A stretch of 31,996 nt of DNA from JAAZBW01 sp035647855 (GTDB lineage: Bacteria; Actinomycetota; Actinomycetes; Actinomycetales; Actinomycetaceae), in assembly GCA_035647855.1 (NCBI GenBank), contig DASRMP010000031.1, forward strand, positions 1 to 31,996. Direction: 5' to 3'. Under the pieces are notes generated by a model. That model saw only the letters and a list, made by a program, of their open reading frames with translations. It had not been told where the DNA came from and made no database searches. Of this stretch, positions 22,683-29,923 are shown in pieces. Made by a program: the position numbers and the translations under genes. Positions within the stretch are counted from its first letter, which is position 1. Each line of letters opens with the position of its first letter.

Positions 22683-23471
22683 TCAGCGCTGGTACACCTC
22701 GTCGAACGGGGTCGGCGGGGAGATCCGGTTCCGGATCGCCTCGGTCACGGTGTCCTTCGCGACCCTCACCGCATCGCGGATCTCCGCGCCTTTGGCGAGT
22801 TCGGCCGTGATGGCCGCGGCAAGCGTGCACCCCGCGCCAGAGACGTAGCGCTCGCCGATCTTCGGCTCCCGGAACTCGATGAACTCGACGCCGTCGTAAA
22901 GCACGTCGACTGCGTCGTCGCCCTCGAGGACGGCGCCACCCTTCGCGACGACGTACGGCACTCCCAGCCTTTCGTGGATGACCTTCGCGGCCTCCTTGAG
23001 GCTCTCGACGTCCGTGATCTCGACGCCGGAAAGCTGACCGGCCTCGAACACGTTGGGCGTCACCACGGTCGCGAACGGGAGGATCTTCGCCTTGAGCGCG
23101 TTGTCGGTGTCGAGGGCGGCGCCCGGTTCCTGGCCCTTGCAAATGAGGACCGGATCCACCACCACGTTCTTCCACTCACGCTCGCCGAGCTTCTCGGCCA
23201 CGGCGTCGATAGTGGGCACCGTGCCGAGCATGCCCAGCTTCACGGTGTCCGGATCGTGCACGGCGGTGATCGCGTCGATCTGCTGGCGAATCACCTCAGG
23301 CTCGATCGGCACGAAGCGGTGATTCCAGTTGTCGGTGGGATCGAGCGAGACGATGCACGTCAGCGCCACAGCACCGAACGTATCGAGCTTGTGGAAGGTC
23401 TTGAGGTCCGTCTGGGCGCCGGCGCCGCCGGTCGCCTCAGAGCCTGCGATCGCGAAAGCGATTCTGACCAT
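22683..23471 (-). CDS. pdxK: Pyridoxine/pyridoxal kinase of the ThiD-like (B. subtilis PdxK) type (262 aa)
   Basis: A ribokinase-fold vitamin kinase that phosphorylates pyridoxal, pyridoxine or pyridoxamine, and possibly hydroxymethylpyrimidine, with ATP. The N-terminal substrate motif is IAGSEATGGAGAQTDLKTF (8-26), and SLDPTDNWNHRFVPI and NVVVDPVLICKG match what I recall of the Bacillus PdxK branch rather than true ThiD. The C-terminal anion-hole motif is SGAGC (211-215), with Cys215 at the place of the functional Cys of that branch. Length is normal. The ATG at 23471 has a GAGGGA site a few bases upstream. It lies downstream of a Nudix hydrolase gene, 86 bp away on the same strand. A thiamine role (thiD) is the main alternative. 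Confidence 0.85.
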   Translation of the reverse strand: MVRIAFAIAGSEATGGAGAQTDLKTFHKLDTFGAVALTCIVSLDPTDNWNHRFVPIEPEVIRQQIDAITAVHDPDTVKLGMLGTVPTIDAVAEKLGEREWKNVVVDPVLICKGQEPGAALDTDNALKAKILPFATVVTPNVFEAGQLSGVEITDVESLKEAAKVIHERLGVPYVVAKGGAVLEGDDAVDVLYDGVEFIEFREPKIGERYVSGAGCTLAAAITAELAKGAEIRDAVRVAKDTVTEAIRNRISPPTPFDEVYQR

Positions 23472-23557
23472 TGTTCCCTCTTCTCGTCAGTGTCCGCGGA
23501 GCATTGGCCGCGTGACGGAGATTGTAACCCCGAGTGCGCATCATCAGAGATCGGCGT

Positions 23558-24022
23558 CTAGTGCAACTGGAAACCGTGCGTCTCGATCCCTCTGAGCGTG
23601 CCAAGGCGCCAGCGCTCGAGCACGTAGCGCTCGTGCGGGGGCATCAGGGGGAGCGCATCGAGCGAAAACCAGGCGATGCCGTCGTTCTTCGCTTGTTCGA
23701 GCGCAACGGGCTCGCCGTCCCATCGCGTGGCGGCGAACATCCAGTCCACGCGCTGCTCGATCGGGTCCGCCGTCCCGTCCGTCCGGTGCAGCGACGTGAG
23801 CGGTGTGAGGTCCCCCTCCGCGACGACGACGCCCAGTTCCTCCGCCACCTCCCGTATCGCCGCCTCGACGACGGACTCCCCCGCCTCCACGTGCCCTGCG
23901 GCCGCGGCCGCCCAATGGCCATCCATGTAACCGGTGCCCGCCCGCAACTGGAGAAGTACCTCTCCGCCGCGGCGGAGGTAGACGTACGCGGCCGGGACCA
24001 ACTGGAATCGAGGTGTCGGCAT
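23558..24022 (-). CDS. Nudix hydrolase (154 aa)
   Basis: A single-domain Nudix pyrophosphohydrolase. The Nudix box is complete: Gly43, Glu49, Arg57-Glu58-Val59, Glu61-Glu62, Gly64, read in GHVEAGESVVEAAIREVAEELGV. The residues REVAEE bind the divalent metals. Such enzymes hydrolyse nucleoside diphosphates linked to another moiety, often for clean-up of damaged nucleotides; the substrate is unknown. GYMDGHWAAAAAGH before the box is typical of the ADP-ribose / 8-oxo-dGTP-like group. TAGGCT (24029-24034) lies 6 nt before the ATG, so the message is probably leaderless. The gene precedes pdxK on the same strand and diverges from the AI-2E transporter gene. Confidence 0.93.
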   Translation of the reverse strand: MPTPRFQLVPAAYVYLRRGGEVLLQLRAGTGYMDGHWAAAAAGHVEAGESVVEAAIREVAEELGVVVAEGDLTPLTSLHRTDGTADPIEQRVDWMFAATRWDGEPVALEQAKNDGIAWFSLDALPLMPPHERYVLERWRLGTLRGIETHGFQLH

Positions 24023-24028
24023 GTTTCC

Positions 24029-24079
24029 AGCCTAGGCGCGGCGGCAGGGGCGACGGCGATGCCACCGGCGGCATACTCT
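24029..24079. promoter_or_regulatory. Compact divergent promoters with two leaderless -10 elements
   Basis: TAGGCT (24029-24034, minus) serves the Nudix gene and TACTCT (24074-24079, plus) serves the AI-2E gene. Each ends 6 nt before its start codon. The two start codons are only 63 bp apart, so the -35 regions must overlap. Confidence 0.55.
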
Positions 24080-24085
24080 TGGCCC

Positions 24086-25612
24086 ATGAGCCAGCCCGCA
24101 CCTCGACCCGCCGAGCGAACAGCGGGGCTTCCCATCCGCCTGAACCGCGGACTGACGGTTCTGCTTCTGCTCGCGGCATCATGGCTCGCGTTTTCCGGGA
24201 TCTCGGCGATGTCGGACGTCGTCACGCCGCTCTTCCTCGTGGTCAACCTGTGGATCGTCGTCTACCCGGTCCAGCGCGCACTCGCGAAAGCGCGCGTGCC
24301 GGCAATGGTGGGCGCGCTGGCTGTCGGGCTCCTGATCCTGGCGATTCTCGCGGTGTTCGCGTTCGGAATCCTCTGGGCGATCAGCGCGCTTGTCGTTGAG
24401 CTCATGCAGCCCGAATACACTGCGCGGTTCAATCAATTGCTTGGCGACCTGATCACGTGGCTGCAGTCGGTGGGAATCTCACCGGGCGAGATCATCAATC
24501 AGCTGCAGAACCTGAACCCGCAGAACCTCATGAACTGGCTCGTCGGCGCGCTCGGCGGCACGTTGAGCGCCGGTTCCTGGTTGCTTGCGTTCTTCACGAT
24601 CCTCGTGGGCATCGTCACCGACGCCCCCTCGATGATTCAGCGCTTCCTGGCCGGTTCGCGGTCCCAGCCATCTGTCATCACCTCGTTGGTGCACTTCGCG
24701 CAGGGCGTGCGGAGGTACTGGGTGGTCTCGGCGGTCTTCGGACTCATCGTGGCCGTGGCGGACGTCATCCTGCTGCAAATCATGGGCATCCCGCTCGCAC
24801 TCGTGTGGGGAATCCTTTCGTTCATCACCAACTTCATTCCGACGATCGGATTCATCCTCGGCGTGATCCCGCCCGCACTCATGGCCCTGATCGTGCACGA
24901 CCCGATGACTGCGCTGCTGGTGGTGGTGCTGTACTTCGCGGTGAACGCCTCGATCCAGTCGTTCATTCAGCCGAAGTTCAACGGGGAGGCCGTCGGCGTG
25001 ACCGCGACCGTCTCGATCCTTTCCCTGTTCGTCTGGACCCACGCACTCGGGCCGGTCGGCGCGATTCTCGGTCTGCCCGCCACGCTGCTCGTGAAGGCTC
25101 TGCTGATCGATCCGGATCCGAACCTCCGCTGGCTCAACGCGTACATCGCGGCGGATCCCGATTCGGCTGTCGAGGAACCGCATGTCCACAAGTCCAGCAC
25201 CGCACAGCTGGCGCAGCGAGCCGCGCTTGACCAGGGCGAGGGTGTGCCCGAGTTGGTCGACGAACTGGCGACGGGTTCGGGGCAGACCCCCGTCTCGGCC
25301 CGCACTTCGGCCATGCGGCCGCCGGAGGTGCGGGGCATGGCACCGGCCGAGGCACGGGGCGTGGCGCCGACTCTCCCCGTGCCCATCGACGGCCGCGCGC
25401 ACGGCGATGCGAGTGGCGCTGCCGGGGGTGGTGCGGATGGTGGTGCAGGGGGTGCTGCGGAGTGGCCCGCTGTGCAGCCGGGCCGCGTGAGCGGCGCTCC
25501 GCGGGTCACGCCGGCACCCCGGGTCACGCCGGCGCCACGACCTGCGGCATCGCAGCCCCAGCCCGGCGAAGAGCACGGGCCCGCCAACGCCACGAAGCAG
25601 GCACAGGAGTAG
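24086..25612 (+). CDS. AI-2E family transporter with a long disordered tail (508 aa)
   Basis: A member of the AI-2E/PerM (formerly UPF0118) family of membrane proteins with about eight transmembrane helices. The pattern is clear: two helices near residues 22-60, another at about 70-105, a soluble segment with QNLNPQNLMNWL, then helices around 150-330 with ITNFIPTIGFILGVIPPALMAL and NASIQSFIQPKFNGEAVGVTATVSILSLFVW. Family members have been linked to autoinducer-2 release or Na+/H+ exchange; the substrate here is unknown. The last about 140 residues are hydrophilic, rich in Ala, Gly and Pro, with a repeated PRVTPA, and have no known function. The ATG at 24086 follows TACTCT at leaderless distance. 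Confidence 0.9.
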   Translation: MSQPAPRPAERTAGLPIRLNRGLTVLLLLAASWLAFSGISAMSDVVTPLFLVVNLWIVVYPVQRALAKARVPAMVGALAVGLLILAILAVFAFGILWAISALVVELMQPEYTARFNQLLGDLITWLQSVGISPGEIINQLQNLNPQNLMNWLVGALGGTLSAGSWLLAFFTILVGIVTDAPSMIQRFLAGSRSQPSVITSLVHFAQGVRRYWVVSAVFGLIVAVADVILLQIMGIPLALVWGILSFITNFIPTIGFILGVIPPALMALIVHDPMTALLVVVLYFAVNASIQSFIQPKFNGEAVGVTATVSILSLFVWTHALGPVGAILGLPATLLVKALLIDPDPNLRWLNAYIAADPDSAVEEPHVHKSSTAQLAQRAALDQGEGVPELVDELATGSGQTPVSARTSAMRPPEVRGMAPAEARGVAPTLPVPIDGRAHGDASGAAGGGADGGAGGAAEWPAVQPGRVSGAPRVTPAPRVTPAPRPAASQPQPGEEHGPANATKQAQE

Positions 25613-25680
25613 CGCCAGGCGTTCGAATCCGCAAGATCCGTTACCTGTGACGGCCCGCCCACGCTCCTCGCGGACCTGGG

Positions 25681-26855
25681 TCAGAAGCGGTTGTCCCGGG
25701 TATTGAGCAGCCAACCCCCGAACCGGGTGCCGTTGGGCGCCATCATCGGCACGTCGAACGTCGACCCGTGCACCGTCAGGATGCCCACACCCCACGGACT
25801 CTCGACCAGGAGGCTCGCCCGCCCCGCACCGGTCAGGTCGGAGAAGCGGCGGAACTGGTTGTCGCCCGTGTTGAGCAGCCAGCCGCCGAACCGGGTGCCG
25901 TTGGCGGCCATCACCGGCGCCGCCAGAGTCGACCCGGACAGCTCGAGCACCCCGATTCCCCAGGGGCTGGTGATGAGCAGCTCGGCCCGCCCGTCGCCGT
26001 CGAAGTCGGCGGCAGCACAGATCCGGTTGTCGAAGGTGTTGAGCAGCCAACCGCCGAAGCGCGTGCCGTTGGGCGCCATCACCGGCGCCGCCAGAGTCGA
26101 CCCGGACAGCTCGAGCATGCCGATGCCCCACGGGCTGCCGATCATGATCTCGGCGCGGCCGTCGCCGTCGTAGTCCCCGACCGGCCCGAACCAGTTGTCC
26201 ACGGTGTTGAGCAGCCAGCCGCCGAAGCGCGTGCCGTTGGCGGCCATCATCGGCGCGTTGAAGGTCGCACCCGCAAGCTTGAGCATGCCCAGCCCCCACG
26301 GGCTGTGGATGAGCAGCTCTGCGCGGCCGTCGCCGTCGAAATCCCCGACCGGCCCGAAGCGGTTGTCCGCCGTGTTGAGCAGCCAGCCACCGAAGCGCGT
26401 GCCGTTGGCGGCCATCACAACCGTGATGAACGTGGATCCCGAGAGTTTGAGCAACGCGATGCCCCACGGGCTTCGTATGAGGATCTCGTCCCGGCCGTCG
26501 CCGTCGAAGTCCCCGACCGGCCCGAACTCGTTGTCCGCCGTGTTGAGCAGCCAGCCACCGAAACGCGTGCCGTTCGGTTTGAGCATCAGCGCCGTGTAGC
26601 TGTTGCCCGACGTCTTGAGCACACCGATCCCCCACGGGCTGGTGACCAACGTCTCGGCGCGGCCGTCGCCGTCGAAGTCGCCGGTCAGTGGGAACTGGTT
26701 GTCGGCGGTGTTGAGCAGCCAGCCGTTGAACCGGCTGCCGTTGGGGGCCATCTGCGGCGCGGTGAGCGTTCCGGAGCCGTGCTTGAGCGTGCCGATCCCC
26801 CAGGGACTGACCACCGGGATCTCCGCCACGTCGTCGCCGTCGTGGTCGGTGTCCA
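25681..26855 (-). repeat. 168-bp coding repeats of the protease propeller
   Basis: The FG-GAP-like part is coded by about seven 168-bp units; for example the phrase coding SPWG recurs at 25961 and 26129. Neighbouring units are nearly identical over long stretches (GCCGCCGAACCGGGTGCCGT-like), showing recent duplication or gene conversion. Unit number could vary between strains. Confidence 0.8.
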
Positions 26856-28398
26856 TCACGCCGTGGGTGCTCAGCGACTGCATCGCCTGGATGACGGCCC
26901 GGAAGGCGTTGACCCGCCCGTAGCCGTAGTCCGGGTGATGGCCGTTCGCGCCGTATGTGACGCCGCCGATCCGGTCGCAGGTGAGGCGCATGAGGTGCCG
27001 CAGTTCCCGGAGGGTGAGGTTGGGGTTGACGCCGAGCATGAGAGCCCCGACCCCGGCGGCGAGCGGAGATGCATAGCTCGTCCCGGTGCCGGCGCCGGTC
27101 CCGCCGGCCGAGAGGGTACTCACGACGTCGACGCCCGGTGCGAGGAACTCCAGCTCCTCGCCGCGAGCGCTGTTGTCCTCCTGATCGGTACGTCTCGACC
27201 GCCCGACCGCGATGACGGCCGGGTGGGAGACAACCTCGTCGAGGGCGATGTCGACATTGTTGCCGTTGCTGCTCGCCCAGAAGATCGGCGTCCCGCGGCC
27301 GCGCCGACCGCGCCGGGTCGCGAAGAGGATCGCGTTCTCGAGCACGGTCGTCAGCGCCCAGTCCGCGCCGTTGGGTCCGAGGCTGCAGGAGATCACGTGG
27401 GCACCGAGCGCGGGGTTCGCCCCGGCAATCTCGGTGCTCGGGTCGGCCGCGTAGGCGACGGCACGGGCGAGCGTGGCCTGGGTGCCCACCTGGTCGCCGC
27501 GGCTCGCAACGAGCATGAGCTGGGACTCCGGTGCCGAGCCGCAGCCGTCGATGCCGTTGTTGTGGCGGGCTGCGGCCATCCCGGCGCAGAAGGTGCCGTG
27601 GTTGCCGTCGGGGAAGCCGGTGAGGGTCTGCCGGAAGGTGCCGGCAGCGTCGAAGAAGCCGGATTCGGCGACGACGCCCGCACGCAGATCGGCATGATTG
27701 ACGGCGAAGCCGTTGTCGATGACCGCGATCCGCACTCCGGCGCCGCGGGTGAAGTTCCAGGCGCCCTCGGCAGCGATGTCCGCGCCGGCGATCCCGCCGG
27801 CGGTGCCGGTGTTGCGCAGCTGCCACTGCTGGCCGTAGGCGGGGTCCGTGGGGCGCAGCCGCTGACCGATGAACTCGATGAACATCGGCTCCGCGTAGAC
27901 GGTGACGCCGTCCTCCTGCAGTTCGTTCGCGACGACGAGGAGATCGTCGCCGGGTGGGATCGCCACCTCGTACTGATTGGGCGCGAACCGCAGCTCCCGG
28001 ATCACCGTGAGTCCGCGCTCGGCCAACTGCTCCTGAGCCTGCTCCGCAGTGAGGTCCTCGCTCAGTTGGAGCGTGAGGCTCTGCGTTCCGATGAGCAGGT
28101 GTCCGTCCTCCTGTTGGAAGACCTGGCCCGCCTCGGTGACGCCTTCGGGCATCTCGCGTGCTGCGACGGCGTCTTCCAGCTCTCGCGTCGGGCGGACGAA
28201 TCGCCAGCCCGACTCCGCCAGGGCCTGGGCCTCCTCCTCTGGGAGCCCGAGATCGGAGACCTCCGCTCGGGCATCTTCGGGCGAGTCACCAAGGATGCTC
28301 GGGGCGGGTGGGGCATTCGGATCCACCTGAACCGCGACGACCCCCTCGACCTCCGTGACCGGAACTCGCTTCCCCCGCCGGTAGAAATAGCGTTCCAT
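25681..28398 (-). CDS. S8 (subtilisin-like) serine protease with seven FG-GAP-like repeats (905 aa)
   Basis: The catalytic domain spans about residues 185-505: Asp228 (AVIDNG), His267 (NHGTFCAGMAA), oxyanion Asn378 (ASSNGN) and Ser441 (GTSYASPLAAG). Residues 1-180 look like a pro/N-terminal region with no signal peptide (MERYFYRRGKRVPVTEVEG). Residues about 515-905 form seven repeats of 56 residues, each with SPWGIG, NGTRFGGWLLNT and a DxDGDGR calcium-loop-like motif; the last repeat has lost the Asp-rich loop (LTGAGRAS). FG-GAP/VCBS repeats form beta-propellers, so seven repeats fit a single seven-bladed propeller, perhaps a substrate- or surface-binding domain. The ATG at 28398 has a GGAGAGGGG site. 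How it leaves the cell, if it does, is unclear. Confidence 0.88.
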   Translation of the reverse strand: MERYFYRRGKRVPVTEVEGVVAVQVDPNAPPAPSILGDSPEDARAEVSDLGLPEEEAQALAESGWRFVRPTRELEDAVAAREMPEGVTEAGQVFQQEDGHLLIGTQSLTLQLSEDLTAEQAQEQLAERGLTVIRELRFAPNQYEVAIPPGDDLLVVANELQEDGVTVYAEPMFIEFIGQRLRPTDPAYGQQWQLRNTGTAGGIAGADIAAEGAWNFTRGAGVRIAVIDNGFAVNHADLRAGVVAESGFFDAAGTFRQTLTGFPDGNHGTFCAGMAAARHNNGIDGCGSAPESQLMLVASRGDQVGTQATLARAVAYAADPSTEIAGANPALGAHVISCSLGPNGADWALTTVLENAILFATRRGRRGRGTPIFWASSNGNNVDIALDEVVSHPAVIAVGRSRRTDQEDNSARGEELEFLAPGVDVVSTLSAGGTGAGTGTSYASPLAAGVGALMLGVNPNLTLRELRHLMRLTCDRIGGVTYGANGHHPDYGYGRVNAFRAVIQAMQSLSTHGVMDTDHDGDDVAEIPVVSPWGIGTLKHGSGTLTAPQMAPNGSRFNGWLLNTADNQFPLTGDFDGDGRAETLVTSPWGIGVLKTSGNSYTALMLKPNGTRFGGWLLNTADNEFGPVGDFDGDGRDEILIRSPWGIALLKLSGSTFITVVMAANGTRFGGWLLNTADNRFGPVGDFDGDGRAELLIHSPWGLGMLKLAGATFNAPMMAANGTRFGGWLLNTVDNWFGPVGDYDGDGRAEIMIGSPWGIGMLELSGSTLAAPVMAPNGTRFGGWLLNTFDNRICAAADFDGDGRAELLITSPWGIGVLELSGSTLAAPVMAANGTRFGGWLLNTGDNQFRRFSDLTGAGRASLLVESPWGVGILTVHGSTFDVPMMAPNGTRFGGWLLNTRDNRF

Positions 28399-28741
28399 CC
28401 CCGTCCCCTCTCCGTCATCGGCGAGGTGCTACGCCCAGAAGGTGCAGGCTCGTCGACTGCTGCCGAGTCCGGGCGGGCTCGGTGGGCCGATGTTAACAGT
28501 CCGAGCAGTACAGGAGAAGGGGCTTACCGGAGCCCATTCCCGGCGTGAAGTCGTATCCTCCGACAGTTGCGCCGACCGATCCGCGGGTTGTATGCGTGAC
28601 GTGCGTGGCGACGGCGCGCGCGGGCCTCCTGGACGGGGCCCTCAGCCGCTGGCTGCCGGCAACCCCCGCCAGCGGCAACGCCGTCAACTTGGGGTTTTGC
28701 TTGGGGGTTCAAGGGTTGTTGTCGGCGTGTCGTGGGGCGGG
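28399..28741. other. Intergenic stretch with no recognised gene
   Basis: These 343 bp between the protease start and array 3 hold no convincing ORF. A 64-residue minus-strand frame (28493-28687) has no recognisable motif or ribosome site. The protease promoter must lie here, but no clear -35/-10 pair was found. A T/G-rich patch (GGGGTTTTGCTTGGGGGTT, about 28690-28710) precedes the array. Confidence 0.4.
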
Positions 28742-29183
28742 GGCGCACGTCCGTCACACCCCTCCCGAACCTGTGCCGCCGTGGCGCACGATCGTCACAC
28801 CCCTCCCAAACCCGCACCGCCGGGGCGCACGAACGTCACACCCCTCCCGAACCTGTGCCGCCGTGGCGCACGAACGTCACACCCCTCCCGAACCTGTGCC
28901 GCCGTGGCGCACGAACGTCACACCGTGGCGCGCGATCGTCACACCCCTCCCAAACCCGCACCGCCGTGGCGCACGTTCGTCACACCGTGGCGCACGATCG
29001 TCACACCCTTCCCAAACCTGTGCCGCCGTGGCGCACGAACGTCACATGAGGGCGCACGTTCGTCACGACATGGCGCACGATCGTCACATGCAGAACGCTG
29101 AGGGCGCACGATCGTCACGATGGCGCAGTGACGTCACTGCGCCATCGTGACGAACGCCAGCCATCGTGTGACGAACGTGCGCC
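28742..29183. repeat. Array 3 of the 16-bp phased motif (12 forward, 2 reverse)
   Basis: Forward units start at 28742, 28783, 28824, 28865, 28906, 28927, 28968, 28989, 29030, 29051, 29072 and 29103; reverse units start at 29147 and 29168. Intervals are 21, 31 or 41 bp. The first unit, as in array 1, has TC at the centre. The 25-nt spacers are C-rich and nearly identical to each other and to those of array 1. Like the other arrays it is in an intergenic region, between the protease start and thrC stop. Confidence 0.9.
29112..29153. repeat. Central 42-bp perfect palindrome of array 3
   Basis: Centred between 29132 and 29133, each 21-base arm reads TCGTCACGATGGCGCAGTGA plus C toward the centre. 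It is the fullest of the three central palindromes: loci 1 and 2 have 26 perfect bp, then one mismatch. Its perfection suggests it is the least decayed copy. Confidence 0.92.
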
Positions 29184-29256
29184 CCCACGCCGCGAACCCG
29201 GCCGGACATCACCACCGGGAAACTCGAACTCCATCCAGGACGATCTGACGTGAGCT

Positions 29257-29630
29257 GGGGAACTTCAGACCCCGTCCGGCGGGAGCTGGGGAAACTTGGA
29301 CCCCGTCCGGGACCATCTGACGTGAGCTGGGGAACTTCAGACCCCGTCTGGGCGGCGCGCTGGGGAACCTGAGACCTCTTGGGGAACATCGCACCCCGTA
29401 GTCGAGGTCTGAAGTTCCCCAAGAAACGATCTCGAGGTAGCAGACGAAGTCCCAAGTTCCCCAGCGACACCGCGCAAACGGCAAGACGAAGTGCGAAGTT
29501 CCCCAGCCAGCCGATACCGGACCCCGAAGGAAGTCCCAAGTTCCCCAACGACACCGCGCAAACGGCAAGACGAGGTGCGAAGTTCCCCAGCCACCCGGTA
29601 CCAGACCCCGAAGGCAGTCCCAAGTTCTCG
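29257..29630. repeat. Second repeat family beside array 3, exact 42-bp period
   Basis: Forward GGGG starts are at 29257, 29288, 29329, 29362 and 29381 (spacings 31, 41, 33, 19). Reverse TTCCCC starts are at 29415, 29457, 29499, 29541, 29583 and 29625 (last one decayed to TTCTCG), all exactly 42 bp apart. Within the reverse arm two spacer types alternate, giving an 84-bp higher-order unit copied twice (29457-29624). The region 29185-29510 is closely similar to 6090-6390. Confidence 0.88.
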
Positions 29631-29635
29631 GTGCG

Positions 29636-29860
29636 GTGGCCTTGACTGGTGGTGGTGGTGATCGCGGTGCGGATCACGCGCACCGGCACCGGCGCAATCT
29701 GGGAAATCCACGAGCCGTCGCTGAGGCGGCGACAGACCGGTAGCTTCCGGCCGGTCTTGACTCGGATCAGCAGGTCGGCGCCGGTAGCAGCGATCTGCCC
29801 GATCAGGTCTGCGGCAGCGAAGTGCGATCGGCCAACAGGATCATGCTTTCACCCAGCGGC
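29636..29860 (-). pseudogene. Remnant of an IS4-family transposase
   Basis: The minus strand encodes the phrase IAATGADLLIRVKTGRKLPV followed by CRRLSDGSWISQIAPVPVRVIR, which matches the core of IS4-type DDE transposases (ATGADLLWRVK ... LPVLRRLPDGS). Upstream, LGESMILLADR corresponds to the LVLADRGF motif around a catalytic Asp. Two bases instead of three join ADR to the following Phe codon (around 29821-29823), so the frame is broken by a 1-base loss. Both ends are missing: the 3' end runs directly into the repeat array at about 29630. This is an insertion-sequence relic, not a working gene. Confidence 0.75.
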
Positions 29861-29923
29861 GACACGCCCAAACCCGAGCCTCTTCGACCTCCCCGCCCAC
29901 CGCTCAACCACACGGCATTGCCG

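Noticed and set aside
25768..28548. Long plus-strand open frame opposite the protease gene
   Set aside because: High-GC codon bias keeps the antisense frame open; the minus strand has all S8 catalytic motifs and the repeat propeller, while the plus frame has no known domain.
28493..28687. Small minus-strand protein upstream of array 3
   Set aside because: No ribosome site, no domain and composition like random high-GC frames.
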